DNA from: Afipia sp. P52-10
GTDB taxonomy: Bacteria; Pseudomonadota; Alphaproteobacteria; Rhizobiales; Xanthobacteraceae
Length of the DNA: 64,000 bases
Assembly: GCF_000516555.1 (NCBI RefSeq)
Contig: NZ_AZSJ01000003.1
Location: 505,959 to 569,958, forward strand
Direction: 5' to 3'
The position numbers and the translations under genes were made by a program. Of the stretch, positions 16,618-25,569 are shown one piece after another; within the stretch, counting starts at the first letter, position 1, and the number at the start of each line of letters is the position of its first letter. The notes beneath the pieces are model-generated. The model was given only the letters and a program-made list of their open reading frames with translations. It did no database searches and was not told where the DNA came from.

Positions 16618-18881
16618 CAGCTTGCTGCCCGCACCTCTCGTGCAAACAACTCCTCGCGGGACAACGTCTTCACATCAGCCTGCGAGAGTTGCTCCGGAGC
16701 AAAGTCGTCTACCTCGACGACTTTTGCAACGGCTTCGTCAGCCAGCCGCATCTTTTCGCCCTCGGAGGCGGTGATGACACCAAGCTTGACCGCCTCGCGC
16801 CAGTCCTTGATCCGCGCCGCGCGCATACGTCGGTCAATAGCCTCCGCTGCCGTGACCAGCACGAACGCTTTCTCCAGCCGGGCCAGACCGCGATCGTCAT
16901 CCTTATGATAGAGCCCAGCCGTCAGGCGTTCGCGCGCGGCGGACGGCTCCAGGATCATCTGAGCGCATTCATGCACGTTGCGATCGGTCGGACCGGTGTC
17001 GCGCGCGCCGAGCGGCTGCAACAGGAAGCGCAGCAGCAGGGCGACAAAGCGGTTCGGCAGATTCGCAAAGATTTCGGCGAACTTGGTCTGGATCGTCTTG
17101 CAGCCGGTCTCCATGCACCATTCCAAGGCCGGGAAATCGGCCTGCTGGCGGCCCTCATCTTCCCAACGCTTCAGCGCACCGGACAGCAGGTAAAGCTCAG
17201 ACAGGATGTCGCCGAAGCGCGCCGAGATCATTTCCCGCCGCTTCAACGCGCCCCCCATGGTGAGCAACGCCATGTCGGCGGAGAGGGCAAACGCAGCGGA
17301 AAAACGCGAAAGCTGACGGTAGAACGGCTTGGCCTTGCCAGCATCGGGGGCGGCCGCAAACAGCCCGCCGGTCCAGCTATGGCCCCAGGCCCGCAGCATG
17401 GTCCTGACGCTATGGCCGACATGCTTCCAGAACGCCTTATCGAACCGGTCGAGCCCCTTTTCGGCATCGGGCTCGGCGATCGCCGTCATCTCCTCCAGCA
17501 TGAACGGATGGGCGCGGATCGCGCCCTGCCCGAAAACGATCAGGTTACGGGTGAGGATGTTGGCGCCCTCCACCGTGATGCCGATCGGCACCGCGCGATA
17601 GAGCGCGCCCAAATAGTTCTGCGGCCCGTCGATGATCGCCTTGCCGCTATGGATATCGAATGCATCGTTGACCGCGATCCGCATCCGCTCGGTGGCATGC
17701 AGCTTCATGATGCCGGAAATGACGGCGGGATGATGCCCCTGATTGAGGGCGGCGCAGGTCAATCGCCGGGCGCCATCGACGAGGTAGGCGGTGCCGGCAA
17801 TGCGCGCGAGCGGCTCCTCGATGCCTTCGAATTTGCCGATCGGGATGCCGAACTGCTCGCGGATACGCGCATAGGCGCCCGAGGTGCGGGCGCAGTACGC
17901 GGCGGCGGCCGCCGACAGCGACGGCAGCGAAATGCCACGACCGGCCGCGAGCGCGCTCATCAGCATCTTCCAGCCCTGGCCGATGCGGGCCTGACCGCCG
18001 ATGATGTAGTCGAGCGGGACGAACACGTCCTTGCCCCAGTTCGGGCCGTTCTGAAATACCTGCATCGACGGCAGGTGGCGGCGGCCGATCTCGACGCCCG
18101 GCAGGTGCGTCGGGATCAACGCGACGGTGATGCCGAGGTCTTCCTCCTGGCCGAGCAGATGATCGGGATCGTAGGCTTTGAAGGCGAGCCCCAGCACGGT
18201 CGCGACCGGGCCCAGCGTGATATAGCGCTTGTGCCAGTTCAGCTTCAGCCCAATCACCTCGCGCCCTTCAAACGTCCCCTTGCAGACGATGCCGGTATCG
18301 ATCATCGACGCCGCGTCGGAGCCGGCTTCCGGGCTCGTCAGACCGAAACACGGAATCTCCCGGCCATCGGCAAGCCGAGGCAGCCAGTGTTGGCGTTGCT
18401 CATCGGTGCCGAAATGCATCAACAGTTCGCCGGGGCCGAGCGAATTCGGCACCATCACCGTCACCGCGGCGGTGACCGACCGGGTGGACACCTTCCGCAC
18501 CACTTCCGAATGCGCATAAGGCGAGAAGCCGAGGCCACCGAACTCCTTCGGGATGATCATGCCGAAGAAGCGATGCTTCTTGATGAAGGCCCAGACCTCC
18601 GGCGACAGATCGCGCAGCTCCCAACTGATCTTCCAGTCGTCGAGCATGGCGCAGAGCTCATTGACCGGCCCTTCCAGGAAAGCCTGCTCTTCCGCCGTCA
18701 ACGACGCCGGGGTGACCGCCAGGAGTTTCGACCAATCCGGGGCGCCCGTGAACAGGTCCGCGTCCCACCAGACGTCGCCGGCCTCCAGCGCCTCGCGCTC
18801 GGTATCGGACATTGCCGGCATGGCTTTCTTCGCCCAGGCGAAGATCGGTCGGGTGATGGTGTCACGACGGAAAGTGCCCAT
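16617..18881 (-). CDS. fadE: Acyl-CoA dehydrogenase, long FadE-type
   Basis: A 754-residue flavoprotein that oxidises acyl-CoA to trans-2-enoyl-CoA. It is longer than mitochondrial-type dehydrogenases, as in the FadE class. The N-terminal domain contains FFGMIIPKEFGGLGFSPYAH; the substrate/FAD region has PCFGLTSPEAGSDAASMIDT; a DUF1974-like C-terminal extension follows (about 470-750). The start at 18881 gives the expected N-terminus. It is the promoter-proximal gene of the fadE-thiolase-fadJ operon. The 217 bases upstream contain no gene and no clear operator. Confidence 0.9.
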   Translation of the reverse strand: MGTFRRDTITRPIFAWAKKAMPAMSDTEREALEAGDVWWDADLFTGAPDWSKLLAVTPASLTAEEQAFLEGPVNELCAMLDDWKISWELRDLSPEVWAFIKKHRFFGMIIPKEFGGLGFSPYAHSEVVRKVSTRSVTAAVTVMVPNSLGPGELLMHFGTDEQRQHWLPRLADGREIPCFGLTSPEAGSDAASMIDTGIVCKGTFEGREVIGLKLNWHKRYITLGPVATVLGLAFKAYDPDHLLGQEEDLGITVALIPTHLPGVEIGRRHLPSMQVFQNGPNWGKDVFVPLDYIIGGQARIGQGWKMLMSALAAGRGISLPSLSAAAAAYCARTSGAYARIREQFGIPIGKFEGIEEPLARIAGTAYLVDGARRLTCAALNQGHHPAVISGIMKLHATERMRIAVNDAFDIHSGKAIIDGPQNYLGALYRAVPIGITVEGANILTRNLIVFGQGAIRAHPFMLEEMTAIAEPDAEKGLDRFDKAFWKHVGHSVRTMLRAWGHSWTGGLFAAAPDAGKAKPFYRQLSRFSAAFALSADMALLTMGGALKRREMISARFGDILSELYLLSGALKRWEDEGRQQADFPALEWCMETGCKTIQTKFAEIFANLPNRFVALLLRFLLQPLGARDTGPTDRNVHECAQMILEPSAARERLTAGLYHKDDDRGLARLEKAFVLVTAAEAIDRRMRAARIKDWREAVKLGVITASEGEKMRLADEAVAKVVEVDDFAPEQLSQADVKTLSREELFAREVRAAS

Positions 18882-19098
18882 GCCAGAAATCCTCGCGCGA
18901 TCGATCCTCAGGGCGGATGCTCTGCCCTTCGGAAGACCTATGGTCCGCGCAGATATTTACAACTGCCCTGCGGAACACCGAGGCATTCTCACACCCGTCC
19001 TGCCAAAACCTTAACCTTGCCAAGCAACAAGCGTTCCCGCGACGCTTTGCAGCATCAGGAGCGAGTCAGCGAGGGAGCCTGAGCAGGCTGGCCCGCGC

Positions 19099-19740
19099 TC
19101 AATCCGGCCGCGGCATGTCGAACATGCGGTCCGGCGTCGCTTCGAAATAGTCGCCCTTGCGACCTGCGCGAGCGATCGGATGGGCCAAAGCTGTCATATA
19201 GACGCCATCGACGATCAGCGACTTGTCGATATGCACGGCGACCACCTCGCCGAGGATCATCCAGTTCTCGACCTTGCGACCTTCCTTGGTCTCGAGCTGC
19301 ATGATCTTGATCAGCTTCAGCTCCATCGCCGCGCGGGCTTCGCCGACCCGCGGCACCTTGACGAGCTTCGACGGCACCGGCGTAAGCCCCGCGGTCTCGA
19401 ACTCGCTGACGTCCGGCGGCACGCCAGCGGAGGTGGTGTTCATCGCCTGCGCCAACGGCATGGTGGCGAGATTCCAGACGAACTCTCGCGTCTCCTCGAT
19501 GTTGCGCACCGTGTCCTTCCAGCCGGTGGAGGAGAAGGCGAGGATCGGGGGCTTGTAGTTGAAGGCATTGAAGAAGCTGTAAGGCGCGAGATTGAGGTTG
19601 CCCCTGGCTCCCATGGTCGACATCCAGCCGATCGGCCGCGGCGCAATGATGGCATTGAACGGATCGTGCTTCAGGCCGTGCCCGTCGGCCGGCTCGTAGC
19701 TGTGCATATCGTTCACGATCGTCGAAACCGACACGTTCAT
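19099..19740 (-). CDS. Flavin reductase-like (FMN-binding split barrel) protein
   Basis: A 213-residue protein with the segment HDPFNAIIAPRPIGWMSTMG followed by NLAPYSFFNAFNYKPPIL, the FMN-binding motif of the flavin reductase-like/split-barrel family (PF01613). The central WNLATMPLAQAMN and LVKVPRVGEA stretches fit. The ATG at 19740 follows an AGGACGAG sequence; the longer frame to 19866 has no family match. These proteins reduce FMN or bind it near oxygenases; the partner is not evident here. Gene is monocistronic. Confidence 0.82.
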   Translation of the reverse strand: MNVSVSTIVNDMHSYEPADGHGLKHDPFNAIIAPRPIGWMSTMGARGNLNLAPYSFFNAFNYKPPILAFSSTGWKDTVRNIEETREFVWNLATMPLAQAMNTTSAGVPPDVSEFETAGLTPVPSKLVKVPRVGEARAAMELKLIKIMQLETKEGRKVENWMILGEVVAVHIDKSLIVDGVYMTALAHPIARAGRKGDYFEATPDRMFDMPRPD

Positions 19741-19910
19741 CTCGTCCTCTCGAGCAGACAACCCACATAGCACCCTAACACCGTCGCGAGACGGATGCGA
19801 ACGCCGCAAATGCCTGTGGGATCGCAATTGCGCGAGATGAGCCGCAGCGCGGCACTTTCGTTCCACCTACCGGGCGAAACAGCCCGCCAAGAAACACATC
19901 CGGGATAAAC

Positions 19911-19943
19911 AAAAACCCTCGGGAACAGATCCCGAGGGTTTTT
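19911..19943. terminator. Bidirectional rho-independent terminator
   Basis: AAAAACCCTCGGGA and TCCCGAGGGTTTTT form a perfect 14-base inverted repeat with a 5-base loop, with A and T tracts on opposite sides. It lies 38 bases after the stop of the minus-strand cupin gene and would end its transcript. Confidence 0.9.
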
Positions 19944-19981
19944 AGAAAGAATCGTCTGCCGTGAGTGGCACGCCGCAGGAT

Positions 19982-20509
19982 TCAACCGCGATGAATCGGA
20001 TCGATCCAGAGCACGGTCTCCGGCTTCTCGACCGGCTCGATATCCAGATTGATCGCCACGGCCTCGCCGTCGCTGCGCACCAGCACGCATTCCAGCACTT
20101 CGTCCGGAGAGGCGTTGATCTCCTGATGCGGTACGTAAGGCGGCACGAAGATGAAGTCGCCCGGACCGGCTTCGGCGGTGAACTGCAGCCGCTCGCCCCA
20201 ACGCATCCGCGCCTTGCCCTTCACCACATAGATCACGCTTTCGAGATGGCCATGGTGATGCGCACCGGTCTTGGCGTTGGCGTGAATGGTCACCGTTCCG
20301 GCCCACAACTTCTGCGCACCGGTACGGGCGAAGTTGATGGCGGCCTTGCGATCCATGCCCTTGGTCGAGGGCACGTTCGGGTCGAGCTGGTTGCCGGGAA
20401 TGACGCGCACGCCATCATGCTTCCAGCGATCCGGATCATGCGCATGATCGTCATCGTGGTGGTGCGGATGATGGTGGTGATGGTCGTGACCGTGATGGGA
20501 ACCGCTCAT
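19982..20509 (-). CDS. Cupin-domain protein with His-rich N-terminus
   Basis: A 175-residue single-domain cupin. Motif 1 is in GAHHHGHLESVIYVVKGKAR (HxH with Glu), motif 2 in PGDFIFVPPYVPHQEIN. These supply the usual three His plus Glu metal ligands. The first 25 residues are remarkable: 13 His and 5 Asp, suggesting metal storage or delivery to the cupin site. Similar proteins are often called cupin or mannose-6-phosphate isomerase-like. Enzymatic activity is unknown. The gene stands alone with the terminator at 19911-19943. Confidence 0.8.
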   Translation of the reverse strand: MSGSHHGHDHHHHHPHHHDDDHAHDPDRWKHDGVRVIPGNQLDPNVPSTKGMDRKAAINFARTGAQKLWAGTVTIHANAKTGAHHHGHLESVIYVVKGKARMRWGERLQFTAEAGPGDFIFVPPYVPHQEINASPDEVLECVLVRSDGEAVAINLDIEPVEKPETVLWIDPIHRG

Positions 20510-20625
20510 GGCATGCTTTCATTCTTGTTGGCAGCAACCGGAAGCTAGGCGGTTGCCTTCGGGCTAGCAAGAGTCCGATTAGCGGGTCCAGGATCGTTTG
20601 CCAACCAGCGAAATGAGCATGCCGG

Positions 20626-21033
20626 TCACGCTCCGTTCGCCGCCAGGACCACGGCGAGGCCGAAGCCGGTCAGGTGATGCAACGCCTGATCGATCCCGAT
20701 CAGCCACCAGAACCACTGGTGCTCCATGGTGACATTGAAGGTCGCGACGCAAAACCCCTTTAGCCGATCGATGATAAGGTGGACGACGAAATCGGCGATC
20801 CCGAGAAACCAGAATTTCGGCGCCAGCACCACCAGGATCGCCGTGGCCAGCGCCCCGTGAATCGCGCAGTGAACCAGCAGCGGCAGCGCCCATCCGCTCT
20901 TGGCATCCTTGCCCGTCGCCATCCATGACGTTTGCAGAACGAAGTCCGCGATCACATGCTTGATCGCGAACAGCACCATCCAAAAGGTCAGCGTCCCAAC
21001 GGGCACTGCGGATGACAGATCAGGAACAATCAT
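20626..21033 (-). CDS. DUF3307-like integral membrane protein
   Basis: A 135-residue hydrophobic protein with about four transmembrane helices. It has KHVIADFVLQTSWMATGK near the N-terminus, then LLVHCAIHGALAT, and DFVVHLIIDRLKG in the middle. The conserved H/D residues (KHxxADFxLQ, H-x-x-H, DxxxDRxK-like) fit DUF3307, whose function is unknown. The ATG at 21033 has GGGG upstream; a GTG at 21048 is possible. It lies 92 bases downstream of the DUF6537-like gene's stop codon on the same strand, and its role there is unclear. Confidence 0.65.
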   Translation of the reverse strand: MIVPDLSSAVPVGTLTFWMVLFAIKHVIADFVLQTSWMATGKDAKSGWALPLLVHCAIHGALATAILVVLAPKFWFLGIADFVVHLIIDRLKGFCVATFNVTMEHQWFWWLIGIDQALHHLTGFGLAVVLAANGA

Positions 21034-21140
21034 TCTGGCAAGCCCCACGTCCGCTCAAAACAATCCACGACAACGCCCCAGGCAATATTCTTAGACACCA
21101 GTAGCGAGCGACATCCGTCCGCAACACCCTCATACAACGC

Positions 21141-22031
21141 TCATACAGGCCGCGAAGCCGCAGCGGCAGTAACCGGCCTCGCGCTCGTGAGAACGTCCGC
21201 AATCACCCGCCGCAACTCCTCGCCGCTGAGATCGGCCCCGGCCGCGCTTCGGACCTGCGCAAGCGCCGCCGGCAGCTGCGGCAGGTCCAGCTCACCATCA
21301 AAGACCGGCTTCGCCAGCTTGTTGATGGCGAGATTCCAGTTCGTCAGCGAAAGATGATAGCTCGCGCCGTACCCGGAGACGATTGCCGCAGACCGCACCA
21401 CTTCGGCAACTGCGTCCGGACACTTGGCGAGGGAACGATCGATCATGTGCAGCCAGCGCTCCACGGACGAATTCTCCCGCACGAAGCGCAGCGATGACGG
21501 ACGCAAGCGCCGGCACCGAACGAACAACCTCAACAGCAAGGGCCCCTTACCGCGGTCGACATGAATGCGCAGACGGCCACGCAACATCTTGATCGCCATC
21601 AGACCGTCGGCAAGGCTCTCGGCTTGATCGCGCGGCAGCATCTCGACGATCTCGCGGATTTCGGGACGGTAGAGTCCGTTCGGCGGATCGATCCGCCCGG
21701 CAACAGGATCGGCCTGCGGCGCACGACGGAGTATGATCTGTGCGACGCGGATCGGATCATTGAAACTCATCCGCAGGGCCAACAGATCGGCAATTTCCCG
21801 GAACAACCCGGAGCTGATGCCGTAACGGTCGTGAAATCGGCCCAACCGGTCGAGGTAAAGTGCGGCGTATTCGGTATTCTGGAATTCAACCAGCATCTCC
21901 ACATGCTGGGAGATCACGGCGGAAAGGTCGGGCGACAACCCGTCCGGCAGCGGCGGGCTGTGCTGATCGTCCTCACCGAGCAGATAGTTGGTCAGCGCCC
22001 GCAGCGGTCTGATCGCCTCCGCCATGGCCAT
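21141..22031 (-). CDS. Stand-alone DUF6537-like protein (indolepyruvate oxidoreductase accessory region)
   Basis: A 296-residue mostly helical protein. The segment LSAVISQHVEMLVEFQNTEY, continuing AALYLDRLGRF, followed by a helix with LFREIADLLALRMSFNDPIR, resembles the DUF6537 region of indolepyruvate ferredoxin oxidoreductases. Near the C-terminus, IVSGYGASYHLSLTNW resembles the KGYGDTHxRGxxN motif there but lacks several residues. No ThDP or Fe-S motifs are present. Its start abuts the stop of the cyclic-nucleotide-binding gene (TGAATG), so the two are translationally coupled. The family assignment is from recalled motifs. Confidence 0.55.
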   Translation of the reverse strand: MAMAEAIRPLRALTNYLLGEDDQHSPPLPDGLSPDLSAVISQHVEMLVEFQNTEYAALYLDRLGRFHDRYGISSGLFREIADLLALRMSFNDPIRVAQIILRRAPQADPVAGRIDPPNGLYRPEIREIVEMLPRDQAESLADGLMAIKMLRGRLRIHVDRGKGPLLLRLFVRCRRLRPSSLRFVRENSSVERWLHMIDRSLAKCPDAVAEVVRSAAIVSGYGASYHLSLTNWNLAINKLAKPVFDGELDLPQLPAALAQVRSAAGADLSGEELRRVIADVLTSARPVTAAAASRPV

Positions 22032-22706
22032 TCACACCGGCTTGCCGGCGGCCTGCGCCTGAAGCCGCGCCTGTGCTGCGGTCAATTCGCCGACACGCGC
22101 TTCCATACGATTGAGGTTCTCGAACAGCCGCGCACTGACGAGCCGCAAGAAATAAAAGCCGAAGGCTGGATTCTGCACGTACAGCTCCTCCACCTGCCGA
22201 TAGCTCACCGCCAGAATCAAGCCGCTCTCGATGCACTCGAGCGTGCCGGTGCGCTTGTTGGCCGGCGACAACATGCCCATCTCGCCGACCAGCGAGCCGA
22301 CCGGCAATTCGAGGCCCATCTCGACCAGACGGTAGCGGCCGCTGACGATGTAGAACATCTCTTCGGCCTTCTCGTCCTTATAGAACAGCACCTCGCCGGC
22401 CTCGCACGTCCGCTCGGTCATGAACGGCTTGAGCCATGCCATCGACAGGTCACTGTTGACCGACCGTTTCACCTCGCGCACGAGCTGCAACATCTGATTC
22501 AGCCGATAGGCATTCAGCGGCAGCAACACCGCATGCAGGATCATGGTGTGATAGTTGCCCGTGGTGGCCGAGAACGTGATCAGGGCGAGGTTCGTCAGAA
22601 TCCCGAAAATGCGCAGCGGGATCATCGTCGTCATGGTGTAGGACGCGATCAGAAAAACCGACGAGAACACGCCGCCCGCGTTGGCTACAAGGTGAGACAT
22701 ATCCAT
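22032..22706 (-). CDS. Membrane protein with C-terminal cyclic-nucleotide-binding domain (Popeye-like architecture)
   Basis: A 224-residue protein. About residues 8-75 form two to three hydrophobic helices (GGVFSSVFLIASYTM; LRIFGILTNLALITF; MILHAVLLPLNAYRLNQML). Residues 90-200 form a CRP-type domain: AGEVLFYKDEKAEEMFYIVS, then GSLVGEMGMLSP and KRTGTLEC. The Glu142 and Arg152 typical of the phosphate-binding cassette are retained. The order (membrane helices then cNMP domain) is that of Popeye-domain proteins. The ATG at 22706 is favoured; an upstream frame to 22877 overlaps the cyclase gene. It lies directly after the cyclase, so cAMP binding is plausible. Confidence 0.75.
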   Translation of the reverse strand: MDMSHLVANAGGVFSSVFLIASYTMTTMIPLRIFGILTNLALITFSATTGNYHTMILHAVLLPLNAYRLNQMLQLVREVKRSVNSDLSMAWLKPFMTERTCEAGEVLFYKDEKAEEMFYIVSGRYRLVEMGLELPVGSLVGEMGMLSPANKRTGTLECIESGLILAVSYRQVEELYVQNPAFGFYFLRLVSARLFENLNRMEARVGELTAAQARLQAQAAGKPV

Positions 22707-22827
22707 GGCGAATGATCCGGTCCTGTGGGACGTTAGAGTCTCGAAATTACGACGCAGGGCGCGCACGCCCGGCAACAGGTCTCCGGCTGCGCGGCTCGAG
22801 CGCTCCTGCTGATGGTGCAACTGCCCG

Positions 22828-25128
22828 TCATGCGCCTGCCTGCTGGACAGCCTGCGCGTATGCCGGAGCAGCGACATTCAGCGCGTCGATCTTATCACCG
22901 AAACGATCGTACAGCCCCGCCAACGCCACGGGCGCGAGACCGCGGCAAGCATTGAGCAGACCGGCAGCCTTCGCGCCGTCGCCTTCAGCAAGCGCGCCAA
23001 GCAAGCGGCCGTGCAGCCGCGACAGTTCGGCGAATTCGGTGGTCGCTGACATCGTCTCGTCCCCGGCCAGGGCATAGAGCTTGGTGGGCCGTGACTTGCC
23101 CTTCAACAGGATTTCACCAGCTTCCAACGCGGCGATGCCGGGCGCGGCTTTGGCAACATCCTCCGATATCAGCAGATCCGTACCGAATGACTTCGTCGCC
23201 GACTCGATGCGCGCCGCCATGTTCACCACATCGCCCATCGCCGAATAATTGAAGCGCTTCTCGGAGCCCATGTTGCCGACGCAGGCGACGCCGAAATTCA
23301 CGCCGACCCCGATCCGGACGGCCGCATCCGCAAAGCCGCGAGCGGCAAAACCGAACGCATCATCCTCGTTCAGCTCCTTGACGATATCCCGCATTCTGAG
23401 TGCTGCGCGGCAGGCCCGTGCCGGGTGGTCAGCGATATCCAGCGGCGCATTCCAGAATGCCATGATGGAATCGCCGATATACTTGTCGATCGTGCCGAGC
23501 TCCCCTTGAATCGCCTCCGACAACGGCGCCAGCAGCGTATTGACGAAGTCCACCAGCTCGGTCGCCGACAGCGCCTCGGAAATCGGCGTGAAGCCACGCA
23601 CATCCATGAACATCACCGTGATCTCGCGCGCTTCGCCACCGAGCTGCATCGCCTTCGGTGAATTCTCCAGCCGCGCCAGCAGCTCCGGCGCAAGATATTG
23701 GCCGAAGGCCTGGCGAACGAACTTCTTTTCCTTATCGGAGGCGATCCGCAGCGTCCGCTCCATGGCGATATACATCGTGATCGCTGCGAGCGAGGGATAG
23801 ATCGGGTCGAGCAGAATGCGGAAATGCGAGAAGGCGAACCAGGAGCCCGCGATCGCCAAACTCAGCGCAATGACGCCGCCGATCAGCGAGAATTGCGCAC
23901 CGAACGACAGCAGCATGATAGCGACGAGCACCGCCAGCAGGACCGTGACGATGATCTCGAGCCCGTTCGCCCAGTCCGGACGGCTGATGAAATCCTGCGA
24001 GAGTATCTGCTCGATCAGTTGCGCATGCACGGCAACGCCCGGCACGATCTGCCGCAGCGGTGTCGCCCGCGCATCGGCGAGCCCTGCCGCAGACGTTCCG
24101 ACCAGGACGATCGATCCCTCGATCCGCGGACGGACCTCCGCTTCCTTGGCAGGATCGAGCAGATCCTTTGCAGAGACATAGCGTTCAGGCCGGTCGCGAT
24201 CGAAATACAGCCATGCCTCGCCGTCGGCGGTCAGCGGCACCTTGAAATCGCCGATTCGCACATCGAGCAGGGCGGCTTCGCCGCTATCCGCCTCGCCGCT
24301 CGCCCCCGTGCCGCGAACGACGATGCCCTTCTGGCCTTGCGCCACCCGCAACGCCTCGACGGCAAGGCTCGGATAAATGCGCTCGCCGTCGGAAAACAGC
24401 ATGGGAATGCGACGGACCACGCCGGATCGGTCGCGGGAGGAGACGTTGATGCCGCCGACACCGGCAGCGGCTTCCTCCAATACGGGAAGATTGGCGACGG
24501 CGCCCGAGAAGGGCACCAGCACGTCAGTCGGTTTGACGCCGACGAAGGCCAGGCCGGCCTTCATCGCCGGGTGCGCCTCGCTCTTCGAACGGCTGGCCGC
24601 AAAGCCGAGAATCGTCGGCGTTTTGCCCATCGCATCGGCGAACATCCTGTCGTGGTCGGGCAGGCTCGCCAGCAGCGCCAACGTCAGTTCACGGTCCGGG
24701 ACATCGGCCTTTTGCAGATCGCCGGCGATCTGCGCTGGAGTTGTGCGATCCGGCTCCGGAAAGATCACCGCATACGCGGTCGCAGCGGCGCCAAGTTCAG
24801 CCAGGCGGTTGGTCATGGCCGCGAGCCGTGTCCTCGGCCAGGGCCACTGTCCGTAGGCCGCGATCGAGGCCTCATCGATATCGACGATCCGGACGGGGAA
24901 ATCGGCATACGACCGCGGTTGCAGGCGCTGGTAGGCGTCGAACGTGCGCTCCTGCAACTCCGTGACGATCCAGGGATTTTCGGTACGCAGCCAGGTGACG
25001 GCGGCAAGCACGATCAGGGCGGCACCGACCGCGTGCCCGTGCTTGCTCCGGGCGAAGCGCCGCAGGCGCGCGACGAAAGCAAGGCTCCCGCGCCGCAGCA
25101 GCATCCTGATCCGTTCCGAAAACGTCAT
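22828..25128 (-). CDS. CHASE2-domain adenylate cyclase (class III)
   Basis: A 766-residue membrane enzyme. After an N-terminal helix, an extracytoplasmic CHASE2 sensor spans about 60-375 (PVRIVDIDEASIAAYGQWPW is its typical opening). Three helices follow (about 390-455), then a class III cyclase domain (about 500-680). The metal-binding aspartates Asp509 (MFMDVRGFT) and Asp553 (DKYIGDSIMAFW) are present. Lys549 and Asp633 fit adenine specificity; Asn636 and Arg640 complete the site (NMAARIE). The ATG at 25128 is used; a TTG at 25161 is an alternative. Confidence 0.88.
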   Translation of the reverse strand: MTFSERIRMLLRRGSLAFVARLRRFARSKHGHAVGAALIVLAAVTWLRTENPWIVTELQERTFDAYQRLQPRSYADFPVRIVDIDEASIAAYGQWPWPRTRLAAMTNRLAELGAAATAYAVIFPEPDRTTPAQIAGDLQKADVPDRELTLALLASLPDHDRMFADAMGKTPTILGFAASRSKSEAHPAMKAGLAFVGVKPTDVLVPFSGAVANLPVLEEAAAGVGGINVSSRDRSGVVRRIPMLFSDGERIYPSLAVEALRVAQGQKGIVVRGTGASGEADSGEAALLDVRIGDFKVPLTADGEAWLYFDRDRPERYVSAKDLLDPAKEAEVRPRIEGSIVLVGTSAAGLADARATPLRQIVPGVAVHAQLIEQILSQDFISRPDWANGLEIIVTVLLAVLVAIMLLSFGAQFSLIGGVIALSLAIAGSWFAFSHFRILLDPIYPSLAAITMYIAMERTLRIASDKEKKFVRQAFGQYLAPELLARLENSPKAMQLGGEAREITVMFMDVRGFTPISEALSATELVDFVNTLLAPLSEAIQGELGTIDKYIGDSIMAFWNAPLDIADHPARACRAALRMRDIVKELNEDDAFGFAARGFADAAVRIGVGVNFGVACVGNMGSEKRFNYSAMGDVVNMAARIESATKSFGTDLLISEDVAKAAPGIAALEAGEILLKGKSRPTKLYALAGDETMSATTEFAELSRLHGRLLGALAEGDGAKAAGLLNACRGLAPVALAGLYDRFGDKIDALNVAAPAYAQAVQQAGA

Positions 25129-25569
25129 GGTCAAAACCCGCTTCAGTTCATTAGCGCGCAATCCCTTTGATGGGAAACGGGTTTTGCTGGTTCAAATTTT
25201 TGATCGACGATCGGCCGCCGGGATCTCTGTGCCAACCGGCTATCTCCCCTCAATCGGGCCCCGAAAATCGTGATCTAGAAGCATTTTCGGTTCTGATGGC
25301 ATCAGAGCCGAAAGCTCTGGCCTCTTGTTTGACGCGTTTTCTTCATGCGAACCGGTATCAATCCCGGATCAAGTCCGAGACAGACTTTCCCTCGAAAACG
25401 CTTTGTCCGCGTTTGATGACGGCCATGCCGTCGTCTTATCTTACCGGGTCTTGTCTCACCGGAGTCTTATATCCTCTTCCCGTCGACGCATGCTCTCGAC
25501 GCATCCGGCAGCACGAGCGGCGTGCCCGAATGCCGGCCCACTAAGAAAGCGCGAGCGGCGTCGCGCCGT
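25129..25569. other. Intergenic region with Nitrobacteraceae-type repeat
   Basis: This 441-base stretch between the cyclase and the FecR-domain gene contains the palindromic repeat element at 25274-25404. Apart from it, short frames have no recognisable content. The cyclase promoter could lie here, so it may be transcribed separately from the two genes upstream. Confidence 0.5.
25274..25404. repeat. Palindromic intergenic repeat element (Bradyrhizobium/Rhodopseudomonas type), rearranged
   Basis: TCTAGA is followed by GCATTTTCGG and a near-perfect hairpin (arms 25285-25298 and 25300-25313, one G-U mismatch). Then comes GACGCGTTTTCTTCATGCGA at 25331, ACCGGTATC, and CTCGAAAACGC at 25391. I recall this order as a common intergenic repeat in this bacterial family. 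Here about 20 extra bases (CCCGGATCAAGTCCGAGACA) sit between the last two blocks, which look like a piece of another repeat. Confidence 0.7.

Noticed and set aside
16689-19082. A 797-codon plus-strand frame opposite the acyl-CoA dehydrogenase
   Set aside because: It is antisense to a complete FadE gene and has no recognisable domain.
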